Source: Streptomyces sp. SA15
Lineage (GTDB): Bacteria; Actinomycetota; Actinomycetes; Streptomycetales; Streptomycetaceae
Length of the DNA stretch: 64,000 nt
Assembly (NCBI RefSeq): GCF_002291145.1
Contig: NZ_NTGE01000074.1
Location: 1 to 64,000, forward strand
Direction: 5' to 3'
This document shows positions 53,071 through 61,355 of this stretch, piece after piece. The position numbers were made by a program, and so were the translations under genes. The notes below the pieces were generated by a model. It did no database searches, was not told where the DNA came from, and saw only the letters and a list, made by a program, of their open reading frames with translations. Within the stretch, counting starts at the first letter, position 1. Every line of letters begins with the position of its first letter.

Positions 53071-53421
53071 TCAGTTCGCCAGGTGTGGGGAGCCGTTCAC
53101 GGTGTCGTCGGCGATGCGTTCGTGGTGCCTGATCACTTCGCCGATGATGAAGTTCAGGAACTTCTCAGCGAAGGCCGGGTCCAGTTTGGCGTTCTCGGCG
53201 AGGGCGCGCAGGCGGGTGATCTGCCGGGCTTCGCGGGCCGGGTCGGCGGGCGGCAGCTGGTGCCGGGCCTTGAGGTGGCCGACCTGCTGGGTGCATTTGA
53301 AGCGCTCGGCGAGCATGTGGACGACGGCCGCGTCGATGTTGTCGATGCTGTCTCGCAGCCGGTCGAGTTCCTCGTGGACGGCCGGGTCGACGTCACCGCT
53401 ACCGGTGTGGCTGGTGGTCAT
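53071..53421 (-). CDS. chorismate mutase, AroQ class
   Basis: 116 residues. AroQ helical pattern with active-site residues: LRDSIDNIDAAVVHMLAERF (Arg22-type and Asp), KCTQQVGHLKARHQLPPADP (Lys in HLKARH), AREARQITRLRALAENAKLD, and AEKFLNFIIGEVIRHHERIA. It rearranges chorismate to prephenate for Phe and Tyr synthesis. It stands alone rather than fused to a dehydratase, as in other Streptomyces. The reading starts at ATG 53421. Confidence 0.92.
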   Translation of the reverse strand: MTTSHTGSGDVDPAVHEELDRLRDSIDNIDAAVVHMLAERFKCTQQVGHLKARHQLPPADPAREARQITRLRALAENAKLDPAFAEKFLNFIIGEVIRHHERIADDTVNGSPHLAN

Positions 53422-53561
53422 GGGTGCCTACCCTACGTGGCCTACCCTGGGTGGCCTTCTCCGCGTGCCGTTCGATCCGGGGTGGGTCGTCGGGGTCGGG
53501 GACCTGGTTGTGCTCCGGCGGGGGTCGGCCTCGGGCTGCGGGGGGCCTGGCTGGGTGCCGA

Positions 53562-53768
53562 TCACCTTGTGGAACTGCACGCGGTGAGTCCGCCGAGCAG
53601 TTCGCCGTCGGTGTCCTCGACGCGGACGGTGAAGTCCCCAGGTGTGCCGGCGCCGGTCGCGCGGGCGTTGAAGGCGGTGAGTTCGTCGTCGAGTCGCTGT
53701 TCGAGGGACTCGTCCGGGCCGCCCACCCGCACGGAGGCGGCGTTCTCGGAGTGCTGTTCGTCGGTCAC
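53562..53768 (-). pseudogene. N-terminal fragment of a GNAT acetyltransferase
   Basis: From GTG 53768 the frame reads VTDEQHSENAASVRVGGPDE ... LDDELTAFNARATGAG ... FTVRVEDTDGELLGGLTA and then stops after CSSTR. The pattern (acidic start, LDDELTAFNARATG, strand pair ending GGLTA) is how one GNAT subfamily begins, but the acetyl-CoA motif and all later strands are missing. Downstream sequence on this strand does not restore them. Likely a truncated gene. Confidence 0.5.
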
Positions 53769-53876
53769 GGTCCGGAGTGTGGCAGCGGTCGCCGTCCGCA
53801 CCGGAGGCGACCAGGGAAGATCCGGCCGCATCCCCGTAGAGTGGAGACGGGTTCACGGCGTCTTGGGGGTACGGGC

Positions 53877-54758
53877 GTGGCGAACGACGGACCGGTCGAG
53901 CACGGCTACCCACACCTGGAGACGGTGCGGGCCGCGATCACGGCGTTGTACAAGCGGTTGTCGTACGACACCATCCAGACGTTCGCGACCAGTGTGCCCC
54001 CCGCCGACGTGGCGTTCTGCGACACCGATGATCTGTATCTGGGGGCGCAGCGGGTGGCCCATGAGCTGGTGCGGCACTACCGGCTGCCGGATGCCCGGAT
54101 GGTCGTCAGCTTCCGTGACATGAAGCACGCGGCGAATATCGAACTCGCCGCCGGGCCCGAGTACTTCGTCGAGCTGAACGACCGCTTCCGCACCCATCGG
54201 CGGGACATCGGCGCGGCTCTCGCGCACGAGGTGATGCACGTCTATCTGCACCGTCTCGACCTGTCCTTCCCGGGCACCCGGGACAACGAGATCCTCACCG
54301 ACACGGCGACGACGTACCTGGGCGCGGGCTGGCTGTTGCTGGACGCGTACCGGGAGGATGCCGCGTCGTCCCAGAAGCTGGGCTATCTCACGCCGGAGGA
54401 GTTCGGGTACGTCCTCGCCAAGCGTGCCCTGGTCTTCGGTGAGGATCCCTCGGTGTGGTTCACCAGCCCGCAGGCCTACACGGCGTATGTCAAGGGCATG
54501 GCGCGGGCGCGGCAGGACGAGCAGCAGCCTCCGCTGACGGCGGCCGGGTGGGCGGGGCGGCGGCGCTATGCGCGGGACCGGCGGCATGCGCCCGGGCCTC
54601 AGCCCGGGGTCCCCTATATGTTCAGTCCTGACGGCGGCGGCCATCTCCGCGTGTCTTTTCCCTGCCCGACCTGTTATCAGCGGATCAGGGTGCCGGTGCG
54701 GGGGCGGGTGCGGGCGCGGTGTGCGTTGTGTCGGACGGTGTTGGAGTGTGACACGTAA
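53877..54758 (+). CDS. zinc metallopeptidase with C-terminal zinc ribbon
   Basis: 293 residues. Catalytic zinc motif ALAHEVMHVYLHRLDL (HEVMH at about 120) with a following acidic stretch NEILTDTATTYLGAGWLLLD that could give the third ligand. ARMVVSFRDMKHAANIELAA precedes it. The C-terminus has two cysteine pairs, PCPTCYQRIRVPVRGRVRAR then CALC, a treble-clef or zinc-ribbon module. No signal peptide, so it is cytosolic. GTG 53877 is the first start before conserved sequence. The target is unknown. The family is not recognised beyond the zincin core. Confidence 0.7.
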   Translation: MANDGPVEHGYPHLETVRAAITALYKRLSYDTIQTFATSVPPADVAFCDTDDLYLGAQRVAHELVRHYRLPDARMVVSFRDMKHAANIELAAGPEYFVELNDRFRTHRRDIGAALAHEVMHVYLHRLDLSFPGTRDNEILTDTATTYLGAGWLLLDAYREDAASSQKLGYLTPEEFGYVLAKRALVFGEDPSVWFTSPQAYTAYVKGMARARQDEQQPPLTAAGWAGRRRYARDRRHAPGPQPGVPYMFSPDGGGHLRVSFPCPTCYQRIRVPVRGRVRARCALCRTVLECDT

Positions 54759-54838
54759 GTCGACACTGGGGACTCCGCTCCCAGACCGCTGGCCTGTGCC
54801 CACCGACCACCCGACTCGGTTGGCCAAGAAGTACCGCC

Positions 54839-55744
54839 TTACGCCCCGTACACCGGCCCCGGCATCTCCGCCTCCTCCAACAGCTTCAGCACCGCCTCCC
54901 CCGCTTCCCTCGCCCCCCACCGCGTCCCCTTGTCGACCGTCGGTCCCGGGCGCCAGCCCTCCATGACCGTGATCCGGCCGCCCTCCGCTTCGAAGACCCG
55001 GCCGGTGATGCCGGCGCTCGCCGGGGAGCCGAGCCAGACGACCAGGGGGGAGACGTTCTCCGGGGCCATGGCGTCGAAGCCGGTGGTGGGTGCGGCCATA
55101 GTGTCGGCGAATGTGCGTTCGGTCATCCGGGTGCGGGCCGCGGGTGCGATCGCGTTGACCTGAACGCCGTATCGGGCCAGCTCTGCGGCCGCCACCAGCG
55201 TCAGACCGACGATCCCGGCTTTCGCCGCGCTGTAGTTGCCCTGCCCCACCGAGCCCAGCAGCCCCGCTCCGCTGCTGGTGTTGACGATGCGCGCCTCGGG
55301 GGTGCGTCCCGCCTTGGCCTCGGCGCGCCAGTGCGCGGCGGCTTGTTTCAGGGGCAGGAAGTGTCCCTTGAGGTGGACGCGCAGGACGGCGTCCCAGTCG
55401 TCCTCGTCGAGGTTGACGAGCATCCGGTCGCGCAGGAAGCCGGCGTTGTTGACGAGGGTGTCGAGGCGGCCGTACGTCTCCAGGGCGGTGTGGATCAAGG
55501 ATGCGGCGCCTTCGCTCGTCGCGATGTCGCCGCCGTGCGCGACCGCCTCGCCGCCCGCCGTGCGGATGGTGTCCACCACCTGCCCGGCGGGGCTGTCCGC
55601 GCCCGGTGTGCCGTCGAGGCCGACGCCGAGGTCGTTGACGACGAGCCGGGCGCCCTCGGCGGCGAACGCGAGGGCGTGGGCGCGGCCGAGGCCTCGGCCC
55701 GCGCCGGTGACGACGACGACCCTGCCTTCGCAGATTCCGCTCAT
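54839..55744 (-). CDS. short-chain dehydrogenase/reductase (Rv3548c-like)
   Basis: 301 residues. Cofactor motif VVVVTGAGRGLGRAHALAFA, NNAG in LDTLVNNAGFLRDRM, catalytic Ser in IVNTSSGAGLLGSVGQGN and YxxxK in NYSAAKAGIVGL. The extra C-terminal part (GRVFEAEGGRITVMEGWRPG) is typical of multifunctional beta-oxidation-type SDRs. ATG 55744 has AAGGAG 8 nt upstream; the ATG at 55750 overlaps the preceding stop. Its place in the steroid-ring cluster and length match mycobacterial Rv3548c, a KstR2 regulon SDR. The exact reaction is uncertain. Confidence 0.85.
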   Translation of the reverse strand: MSGICEGRVVVVTGAGRGLGRAHALAFAAEGARLVVNDLGVGLDGTPGADSPAGQVVDTIRTAGGEAVAHGGDIATSEGAASLIHTALETYGRLDTLVNNAGFLRDRMLVNLDEDDWDAVLRVHLKGHFLPLKQAAAHWRAEAKAGRTPEARIVNTSSGAGLLGSVGQGNYSAAKAGIVGLTLVAAAELARYGVQVNAIAPAARTRMTERTFADTMAAPTTGFDAMAPENVSPLVVWLGSPASAGITGRVFEAEGGRITVMEGWRPGPTVDKGTRWGAREAGEAVLKLLEEAEMPGPVYGA

Positions 55745-55746
55745 AT

Positions 55747-56517
55747 TCATGGCTCCTTGTCGGCGGTTGCCGCGTTGGCTTTTGCCGCGTTGGCGGTTGC
55801 CGCGTCCAGGAACGCCGGACGTTCCCCGCCGCCGTGCACGAGCAGGCTCGCCCCGCTGATGTAGGCGGCGGCGTCGGAGGCGAGGAAGACGGCGGCCGCG
55901 CCGACGTCGGCGGGTTCGGCGAGGCGGCCGAGCGGGACGGTGCGGGAGACGGCGGCGATGCCGTCCTCGTCGCCGTAGTGGAGGTGGGACAGCTCGGTGC
56001 GGACCATGCCGACGACGAGGGTGTTGACGCGGATCTCCGGTGCCCATTCCACGGCCATCGAGCGGGCGAGGTTCTCCAGACCCGCCTTGGCCGCTCCGTA
56101 CGCCGCCGTCCCGGGCGACGGGCGGCTGCCGCTCACACTGCCGATCATCACGACGGCTCCCCGGGCCCGCTTCAGGTGCTCGTAGGCGGCGAGCGAGACC
56201 GTCAGTGGTGCGAGGAGGTTCAGCTCGACGACCCTGGTGTGCCGCTCGGCGTCGGTGTCGGCCAGCAGCCGGTAGGGGGCGCCGCCCGCGTTGTTGACGA
56301 GGACGTCCACCCGGGGCAGGGCGTCGAAGAAGCGGCGGACGGCTCCTGCGTCCCGTACGTCCAACGGCATGAAGTCGGTCTTCTCCACCGGCGCCTCCGG
56401 TGGGCGGCGCGCGCAGATCACGACCTGGGCGCCCGCGCGCGCGAAGGAGCGCGCGATCCCGGCTCCGACCCCGCGGGTGCCGCCGGTGACGACGGCGACC
56501 TTCCCGTCCAGCTCCAT
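55747..56517 (-). CDS. short-chain dehydrogenase/reductase (Rv3549c-like)
   Basis: 256 residues. Cofactor motif VAVVTGGTRGVGAGIARSFA, NNAGG in VDVLVNNAGGAPYRL, Ser in VVMIGSVSGSRPSPGTAAYG and YGAAKAG. The tail carries a short ANAAKANAATADK repeat coded by 12-bp repeats. It is divergent from echA20 across the KstR2-like operator and overlaps the next SDR (ATGA). Position and length parallel mycobacterial Rv3549c; likely oxidises a hydroxyacyl-CoA intermediate of HIP breakdown (inference). Confidence 0.85.
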   Translation of the reverse strand: MELDGKVAVVTGGTRGVGAGIARSFARAGAQVVICARRPPEAPVEKTDFMPLDVRDAGAVRRFFDALPRVDVLVNNAGGAPYRLLADTDAERHTRVVELNLLAPLTVSLAAYEHLKRARGAVVMIGSVSGSRPSPGTAAYGAAKAGLENLARSMAVEWAPEIRVNTLVVGMVRTELSHLHYGDEDGIAAVSRTVPLGRLAEPADVGAAAVFLASDAAAYISGASLLVHGGGERPAFLDAATANAAKANAATADKEP

Positions 56518-56522
56518 TCGCT

Positions 56523-56562
56523 GCTACCTTTCCACCTAACAAACGTTTGGTGGAAAGGTAGC
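56523..56562. promoter_or_regulatory. KstR2-like operator between the SDR operon and echA20
   Basis: Core AACAAACGTTTGGT at 56538-56551 fits the KstR2 motif AnCAAGnnCTTGnT with two changes. It is flanked by a larger perfect inverted repeat GCTACCTTTCCACC (56523-56536) / GGTGGAAAGGTAGC (56549-56562). A related 14-mer occurs at 62798-62811. Confidence 0.75.
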
Positions 56563-56572
56563 TGATGCGCCC

Positions 56573-57349
56573 ATGGGTGTCTCCACCTCGTCCCCGGGAA
56601 AGGGGATTTCCGTCTCCTCCCCGGCTGCCGGGGTTTGCGTCGTCACGGTCGACTTCCCGCCGGTGAACGCGCTGCCGGTGGACGGCTGGTTCGCGCTGGC
56701 CGACGCCGTGCGCGCGGCCGGCCGGGACGCGGGGGTGCGGTGCGTGGTGCTGGCCGCCGAGGGGCGGGGGTTCAACGCGGGCGTGGACATCAAGGAGATC
56801 CAGGCGCGGGGGCAGGGGGCGCTGGTCGGCGCCAACCGCGGCTGCTTCGAGGCCTTCGCGGCGGTGTACGAGTGCGAGGTGCCGGTGGTGGCGGCGGTGC
56901 AGGGCTTCTGTCTGGGCGGCGGCATCGGGCTGGTGGGGAACGCGGACGTGGTCGTGGCGAGCGAGGACGCCACCTTCGGGCTGCCGGAGCTGGACCGGGG
57001 AGCGCTGGGTGCCGCCACGCATCTGGCCCGGCTGGTCCCGCAGCACCTGATGCGGGCGCTGTACTACACCTCGCGCCGCGCGAGCGCGGCCGAGCTGCAC
57101 GCGCACGGGTCGGTGTGGCGGGTGGTGCCGCGTGACGGACTACGGGCGGCCGCGCTGGAGCTGGCCGGCGAGATCGCCGCGAAGGACGGGGAATTGGTCC
57201 GCCTGGCCAAGGCCGCCATCAACGGCATCGATCCGGTGGACGTGCGCCGCAGCTACCGCTTCGAGCAGGGCTTCACCTTCGAGGCCGGCCTCAGCGGCGT
57301 GGCCGACCGGGTCCGCGACAGCTTCGGAAGGGAGCGTGCGGGTGACTGA
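56573..57349 (+). CDS. echA20: enoyl-CoA hydratase-type ring hydrolase EchA20
   Basis: 258 residues of crotonase fold: VTVDFPPVNALPVDGWFALA, oxyanion loop AEGRGFNAGVDIKEIQARGQ, and VQGFCLGGGIGLVGNADVVV with ASEDATFGLPELDRGALGAA. It is directly upstream of ipdAB, with a 4-nt-scale overlap, and in the same divergent arrangement as mycobacterial echA20. There it opens the last steroid ring of the indanedione CoA ester (HIEC-CoA hydrolase) before IpdAB acts. The ATG at 56573 is chosen. I assign echA20 from context plus similarity. Confidence 0.85.
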   Translation: MGVSTSSPGKGISVSSPAAGVCVVTVDFPPVNALPVDGWFALADAVRAAGRDAGVRCVVLAAEGRGFNAGVDIKEIQARGQGALVGANRGCFEAFAAVYECEVPVVAAVQGFCLGGGIGLVGNADVVVASEDATFGLPELDRGALGAATHLARLVPQHLMRALYYTSRRASAAELHAHGSVWRVVPRDGLRAAALELAGEIAAKDGELVRLAKAAINGIDPVDVRRSYRFEQGFTFEAGLSGVADRVRDSFGRERAGD

Positions 57350-58178
57350 CAAGACGATGACCGCCGACGAGGCCGTCTCCCGGCTGGAGAGCGGCATGAC
57401 CCTCGGCATCGGCGGCTGGGGCTCCCGCCGCAAGCCGATGGCCCTGGTCAGGGCGCTGCTCCGGTCGCAGATCACCGACCTCACCCTCGTGTCGTACGGC
57501 GGCCCGGACGTCGGCATGCTCGCCGCGGCCGGACGCGTACGGCGGCTGGTCACGCCCTTCGTCACCCTCGACTCGATCCCGCTCGAACCGCACTACCGCG
57601 CGGCGCGCGAGCGGGGGGCCTTCGAGCTGATGGAGATCGACGAGGCGATGTTCATGTGGGGCCTGCACGCGGCCGCGAACCGGCTGCCCTTCCTGCCGGT
57701 GCGGGCCGGGATCGGTTCGGACGTGATGCGGGTCAACCCGGGCCTGCGGACGGTGACTTCGCCGTACGAGGACGGGGAGACGTTCGTGGCCATGCCGGCG
57801 TTGCGGATGGATGCGGCGCTGGTGCACGTGAACCGCGCGGACCGGCAGGGCAACGGCCAGTATCTGGGCCCGGACCCGTACTTCGACGACTTGTTCTGCG
57901 AGGCGGCTCACGCCGCGTACGTCTCCTGCGAGCGGATCGTGGACACGGCGGAGCTGACGAAGGAGGCCGCGCCGCAGACCCTGCTGATCAAGCGCCACAC
58001 GGTCACGGGGGTCGTCGAGGCACCGAGCGGCGCGCACTTCACGTCCTGCGCGCCCGACTACGGCCGGGACGAGGCGTTCCAGAAGCGGTACGCGACCACG
58101 CCCTGGGCTCAGTTCGCGGCGCGGTTCCTGGGCGGAGACGAACAGGCGTACCAATCGGCGATCAGGGAGGTGACATGA
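57342..58178 (+). CDS. ipdA: steroid ring C hydrolase alpha subunit IpdA (CoA-transferase fold)
   Basis: 278 residues. Class I CoA-transferase alpha fold: TADEAVSRLESGMTLGIGGWG SRRKPMALVRALLRS (split), LVSYGGPDVGMLAAAGRVRR, ELMEIDEAMFMWGLHAAANR, LPFLPVRAGIGSDVMRVNPG. In mycobacteria and rhodococci IpdAB hydrolyses the ring of COCHEA-CoA in cholesterol breakdown rather than transferring CoA. The GTG at 57342 lies inside the echA20 end; the stop overlaps ipdB by ATGA. Confidence 0.9.
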   Translation: MTDKTMTADEAVSRLESGMTLGIGGWGSRRKPMALVRALLRSQITDLTLVSYGGPDVGMLAAAGRVRRLVTPFVTLDSIPLEPHYRAARERGAFELMEIDEAMFMWGLHAAANRLPFLPVRAGIGSDVMRVNPGLRTVTSPYEDGETFVAMPALRMDAALVHVNRADRQGNGQYLGPDPYFDDLFCEAAHAAYVSCERIVDTAELTKEAAPQTLLIKRHTVTGVVEAPSGAHFTSCAPDYGRDEAFQKRYATTPWAQFAARFLGGDEQAYQSAIREVT

Positions 58179-58894
58179 AGGGGGTCACCCGCGCCGAGTA
58201 CTGCGTGATCGCCTGCGCCGAGGCCTGGCGCGACGCCGGGGAGATCCTCGCGAGCCCCATGGGCCTGATCCCGTCCATCGGCGCCCGCCTGGCCCGGCGC
58301 ACCTTCGCGCCGGATCTGCTGCTGACCGACGGCGAGGCGCTGCTCGTCGGCCCCGACGGCACCGTCGAGGGCTGGCTGCCCTACCGGCAGCATCTGGCCC
58401 TGGTCACCGGCGGCCGACGGCACGTGATGATGGGCGCGAGCCAGATCGACCGGTACGGCAACCAGAACATCTCCTGCGTCGGCGACTGGGCGCGGCCGAA
58501 GCGGCAGCTGCTCGGGGTGCGCGGGGCACCGGTCAACACCCTGAACCATCCGACCAGTTACTGGATCCCCAGGCACTCCCGGCGGGTCTTCGTCGAGCAG
58601 GTCGACATGGTGTGCGGAGTGGGGTACGACCGCGCTGCCGGCGCGCGTCATCACCGCATCCCGCGCGTCGTCTCCGACCTCGGCGTCTTCGACTTCGCCA
58701 CCCCGGACCACGCGATGCGGCTGGCCTCCCTCCATCCCGGGGTGAGTGTCGAGAAGGTCAGGGAGGCGACGGGATTCACGCTCGAAGTCCCGGACGAGGT
58801 GCCGTACACCCGCGAACCGACAGCCGAGGAGCAGCGCCTGATCCGCGAGGTGATCGATCCGGAGAACACCCGCGCGCGTGAGGTGGCGGACTGA
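58175..58894 (+). CDS. ipdB: steroid ring C hydrolase beta subunit IpdB
   Basis: 239 residues, CoA-transferase beta fold: YCVIACAEAWRDAGEILASP, MGLIPSIGARLARRTFAPDL, GGRRHVMMGASQIDRYGNQN ISCVGDW (split), NHPTSYWIPRHSRRVFVEQV, RIPRVVSDLGVFDFATPDHA. Partner of IpdA; the overlap ATGA indicates coupled synthesis in equal amounts. Confidence 0.9.
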   Translation: MKGVTRAEYCVIACAEAWRDAGEILASPMGLIPSIGARLARRTFAPDLLLTDGEALLVGPDGTVEGWLPYRQHLALVTGGRRHVMMGASQIDRYGNQNISCVGDWARPKRQLLGVRGAPVNTLNHPTSYWIPRHSRRVFVEQVDMVCGVGYDRAAGARHHRIPRVVSDLGVFDFATPDHAMRLASLHPGVSVEKVREATGFTLEVPDEVPYTREPTAEEQRLIREVIDPENTRAREVAD

Positions 58895-58907
58895 TGGAGG
58901 CGGACTG

Positions 58908-59957
58908 ATGGAGACCGCGCTCACCCGGCTGGTCGGCGTCCGCCACCCGATCGTGCAGACCGGGATGGGCTGGGTGGCGGGCCCGCGCCTGGTCGCGGCG
59001 ACGGCGAACGCGGGCGCGCTGGGCATCCTGGCCTCCGCGACGATGCCCCTGGACCGGCTGCGCGAGGCGATACGTGAGGTCGCCTCGCGCACGGACGCGC
59101 CGTTCGGCGTGAATCTGCGGGCGGACGCGGCGGACGCCGGCGACCGGGTGCGGATCATGATCGAGGAGGGGGTACGGGTCGCGTCCTTCGCCCTCGCGCC
59201 CTCCCCCGAGCTGATCGCCGAGCTCAAGGACGCGGGGATCGTCGTCATCCCCTCCGTCGGCGCCCGGCGGCATGCCGAGAAGGTAGCGGCATGGGGCGCG
59301 GACGCGGTGATCGTGCAGGGCGGCGAGGGCGGCGGGCACACCGGCGAGGTGGCCACGACGGTCCTGCTGCCGCAGGTCGTGGACGCGGTGCGGATACCGG
59401 TCGTGGCGGCGGGCGGCTTCTTCGACGGGCGGGGCCTGGTCGCGGCGCTCGCCTACGGGGCGGCGGGCGTCGCCATGGGCACGCGGTTCCTGCTCACCTC
59501 GGACTCGACGGTGCCGAACGCGGTGAAGGAGCGGTATCTGGCGGCGACGGTGAAGGACGTGACGGTAACGCGGGCGGTCGACGGTCTGCCGCACCGCATG
59601 CTGCGTACGGAACTGGTGGCCTCCCTGGAGAACTCCGGCCGCACGCGAGCCCTGTTTCAGGCCGTCCGCAGGGCGGCCGGTTACCGGAAGCTGTCCGGCA
59701 CAAGCTGGCGTCGGTTGCTCGAGGACGGCCGGTCGCTCAAGCACGGCAAGGACCTGACCTGGAGCCAGGTCCTGCTCGCCGCCAACACGCCGATGCTGCT
59801 GAAGTCCGCGATGGTGGACGGCCGTACGGATCTCGGTGTCATGGCCTCCGGGCAGGTCGCCGGGGTGATCGACGACCTGCCGTCGTGCGTGGAGCTGGTG
59901 GAGCGGATCATGAAGGAGGCGGAGGAGGTCCGAGCGAGGCTCAGGCCCTCTCCATGA
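58908..59957 (+). CDS. ipdC: IpdC, FMN-dependent (NMO-like) reductase of HIP degradation
   Basis: 349 residues in a TIM-barrel nitronate monooxygenase-like fold: VGVRHPIVQTGMGWVAGPRL, ATANAGALGILASATMPLDR, ADAVIVQGGEGGGHTGEVAT and VPVVAAGGFFDGRGLVAALA-like (IPVVAAGGFFDGRGL), GAAGVAMGTRFLLTSDSTVP. FMN phosphate is held by the GG(F/E) loops. In the mycobacterial pathway IpdC introduces the ring C double bond needed before hydrolysis. ATG 58908 is 13 bp after the ipdB stop; the first in-frame ATG at 58893 is also possible. Confidence 0.9.
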   Translation: METALTRLVGVRHPIVQTGMGWVAGPRLVAATANAGALGILASATMPLDRLREAIREVASRTDAPFGVNLRADAADAGDRVRIMIEEGVRVASFALAPSPELIAELKDAGIVVIPSVGARRHAEKVAAWGADAVIVQGGEGGGHTGEVATTVLLPQVVDAVRIPVVAAGGFFDGRGLVAALAYGAAGVAMGTRFLLTSDSTVPNAVKERYLAATVKDVTVTRAVDGLPHRMLRTELVASLENSGRTRALFQAVRRAAGYRKLSGTSWRRLLEDGRSLKHGKDLTWSQVLLAANTPMLLKSAMVDGRTDLGVMASGQVAGVIDDLPSCVELVERIMKEAEEVRARLRPSP

Positions 59958-59968
59958 GACTCACAGCA

Positions 59969-60215
59969 AGTGGGGTGGTCGCGCCGTCGTCGCCGTCACA
60001 GCCTTTCGATGATCGTCACGTTCGCCTGGCCGCCGCCCTCGCACATCGGCACCATCCCCAACGGCCCCCTCGCACTGCTCGGCCCCTGAGGGGCCTCACA
60101 GGCTTCGGGAGCCTGCGCCGGACTCCGTCCGCCGTAGTGGGGTGGTCGCGCCGTCGCCGCCGTCACAGCCCCTCGATGATCGTCACGTTCGCCTGGCCGC
60201 CGCCCTCGCACATCG
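59969..60215. repeat. 80-bp direct repeat, remnant duplicate of the fadA6 3' end
   Basis: 59969-60048 and 60136-60215 match except at about three bases (offset 167 bp). The right copy is the last codons and stop of the thiolase gene (MCEGGGQANVTIIEGL). The left copy reads MCEGGGQANVTIIERL and is cut off upstream of Met, so it is a relic. The 205-bp gap 59958-60162 holds nothing else recognisable. Confidence 0.85.
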
Positions 60216-61320
60216 TCTGCAGCCCGAACCGGCCGCCGGTGCGCTCCAGTTCGTGCAGCAGGGTCGTCATCAGCTTCGCGCCCGTCGCGCCCAGCGGATG
60301 CCCGAGCGCGATCGCGCCGCCGTTGACGTTGACCTTCTCCGGATCCGCTCCCGTCTCCTTCAGCCAGGCCAGGACGACCGGCGCGAAGGCCTCGTTGATC
60401 TCGACGAGGTCGATGTCGTCGATCGACAGGCCGGTCTTCTTCAGCGCGTGGGCGGTGGCGGGGATGGGGGCCGTCAGCATGCGGATGGGGTCCTCGCCGC
60501 GCACCGACAGATGGTGCACACGCGCGCGGGGCCGCAGCCCGTGCTCGCGCACCGCCCGCTCCGAGGCCAGCAGCATCGCCGCCGCGCCGTCGGAGACCTG
60601 CGAGGAGCAGGCGGCCGTGATCGTGCCGCCGTCGATGACCGGCTTCAGCCCGGCCATCTTCTCCAGGGAGGTGTCCCGGCGCGGCCCTTCGTCGACGGCG
60701 ACCTCCCCATGGGCCACGGTCTCCCGCTCGAAGCGCCCCTCGTCGATCGCCCGCAGCGCCCGCCGGTGCGAGCGCAACGCGAACTCCTCCTGGTCCTGCC
60801 GGCTGATCCCCCACTTCGCGGCGATCATCTCGGCGCCGACGAACTGGTTCACCGCCCGGTCCCCGTACCGCGCCCGCCAGCCCTCGCTGCCCGCGAAGGG
60901 GCCCTCCGTGAAGCCCAGCGGCTCGGCGGCCTGCCGGGTCGCGAAGGCGATCGGGATCTGTGACATGTTCTGCACGCCCCCGGCGACCACCAGGTCCTGC
61001 GTGCCGGAGAGCACGCCCTGTGCCGCGAAGTGCACGGCCTGCTGGGAGGAGCCGCACTGCCGGTCCACCGTCACGCCCGGCACCTCCTCGGGCAGTCCGG
61101 CCGCCAGCCAGCAGGTCCGCGCGATGTCCCCGGCCTGCGGCCCCACGGTGTCCAGGCAGCCGAAGACGACGTCCTCCACGGCGCCCGGATCGACGCCGGC
61201 CCGCGCGACCAGTTCCTTCAGCACGTGCGCGCCCAGGTCGGCCGGATGGACCCCGCTGAGTCCTCCCCCGCGCCGCCCCACGGGCGTACGGACCGCTTCG
61301 ACGATGTAGGCCTCGGCCAT
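60163..61320 (-). CDS. fadA6: acetyl-CoA acyltransferase (thiolase) FadA6-like
   Basis: 385 residues. Catalytic Cys in VTVDRQCGSSQQAVHFAAQG (about residue 90), NEAFAPVVLAWL, GGAIALGHPLGATGAKLMTT with the catalytic His, and second Cys in TMCEGGGQANVTIIEGL. Degradative thiolase, here expected to cleave a late steroid side-chain or ring-derived beta-ketoacyl-CoA. Followed (in its direction) by no gene on this strand; a relic copy of its last 16 codons lies downstream at 59969. ATG 61320 starts MAEAYIVEAVRTPVGRRGGG. Confidence 0.92.
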   Translation of the reverse strand: MAEAYIVEAVRTPVGRRGGGLSGVHPADLGAHVLKELVARAGVDPGAVEDVVFGCLDTVGPQAGDIARTCWLAAGLPEEVPGVTVDRQCGSSQQAVHFAAQGVLSGTQDLVVAGGVQNMSQIPIAFATRQAAEPLGFTEGPFAGSEGWRARYGDRAVNQFVGAEMIAAKWGISRQDQEEFALRSHRRALRAIDEGRFERETVAHGEVAVDEGPRRDTSLEKMAGLKPVIDGGTITAACSSQVSDGAAAMLLASERAVREHGLRPRARVHHLSVRGEDPIRMLTAPIPATAHALKKTGLSIDDIDLVEINEAFAPVVLAWLKETGADPEKVNVNGGAIALGHPLGATGAKLMTTLLHELERTGGRFGLQTMCEGGGQANVTIIEGL

Positions 61321-61355
61321 GGCGACTCCCCAGACTCGTCAGACTCGTCAATGAG

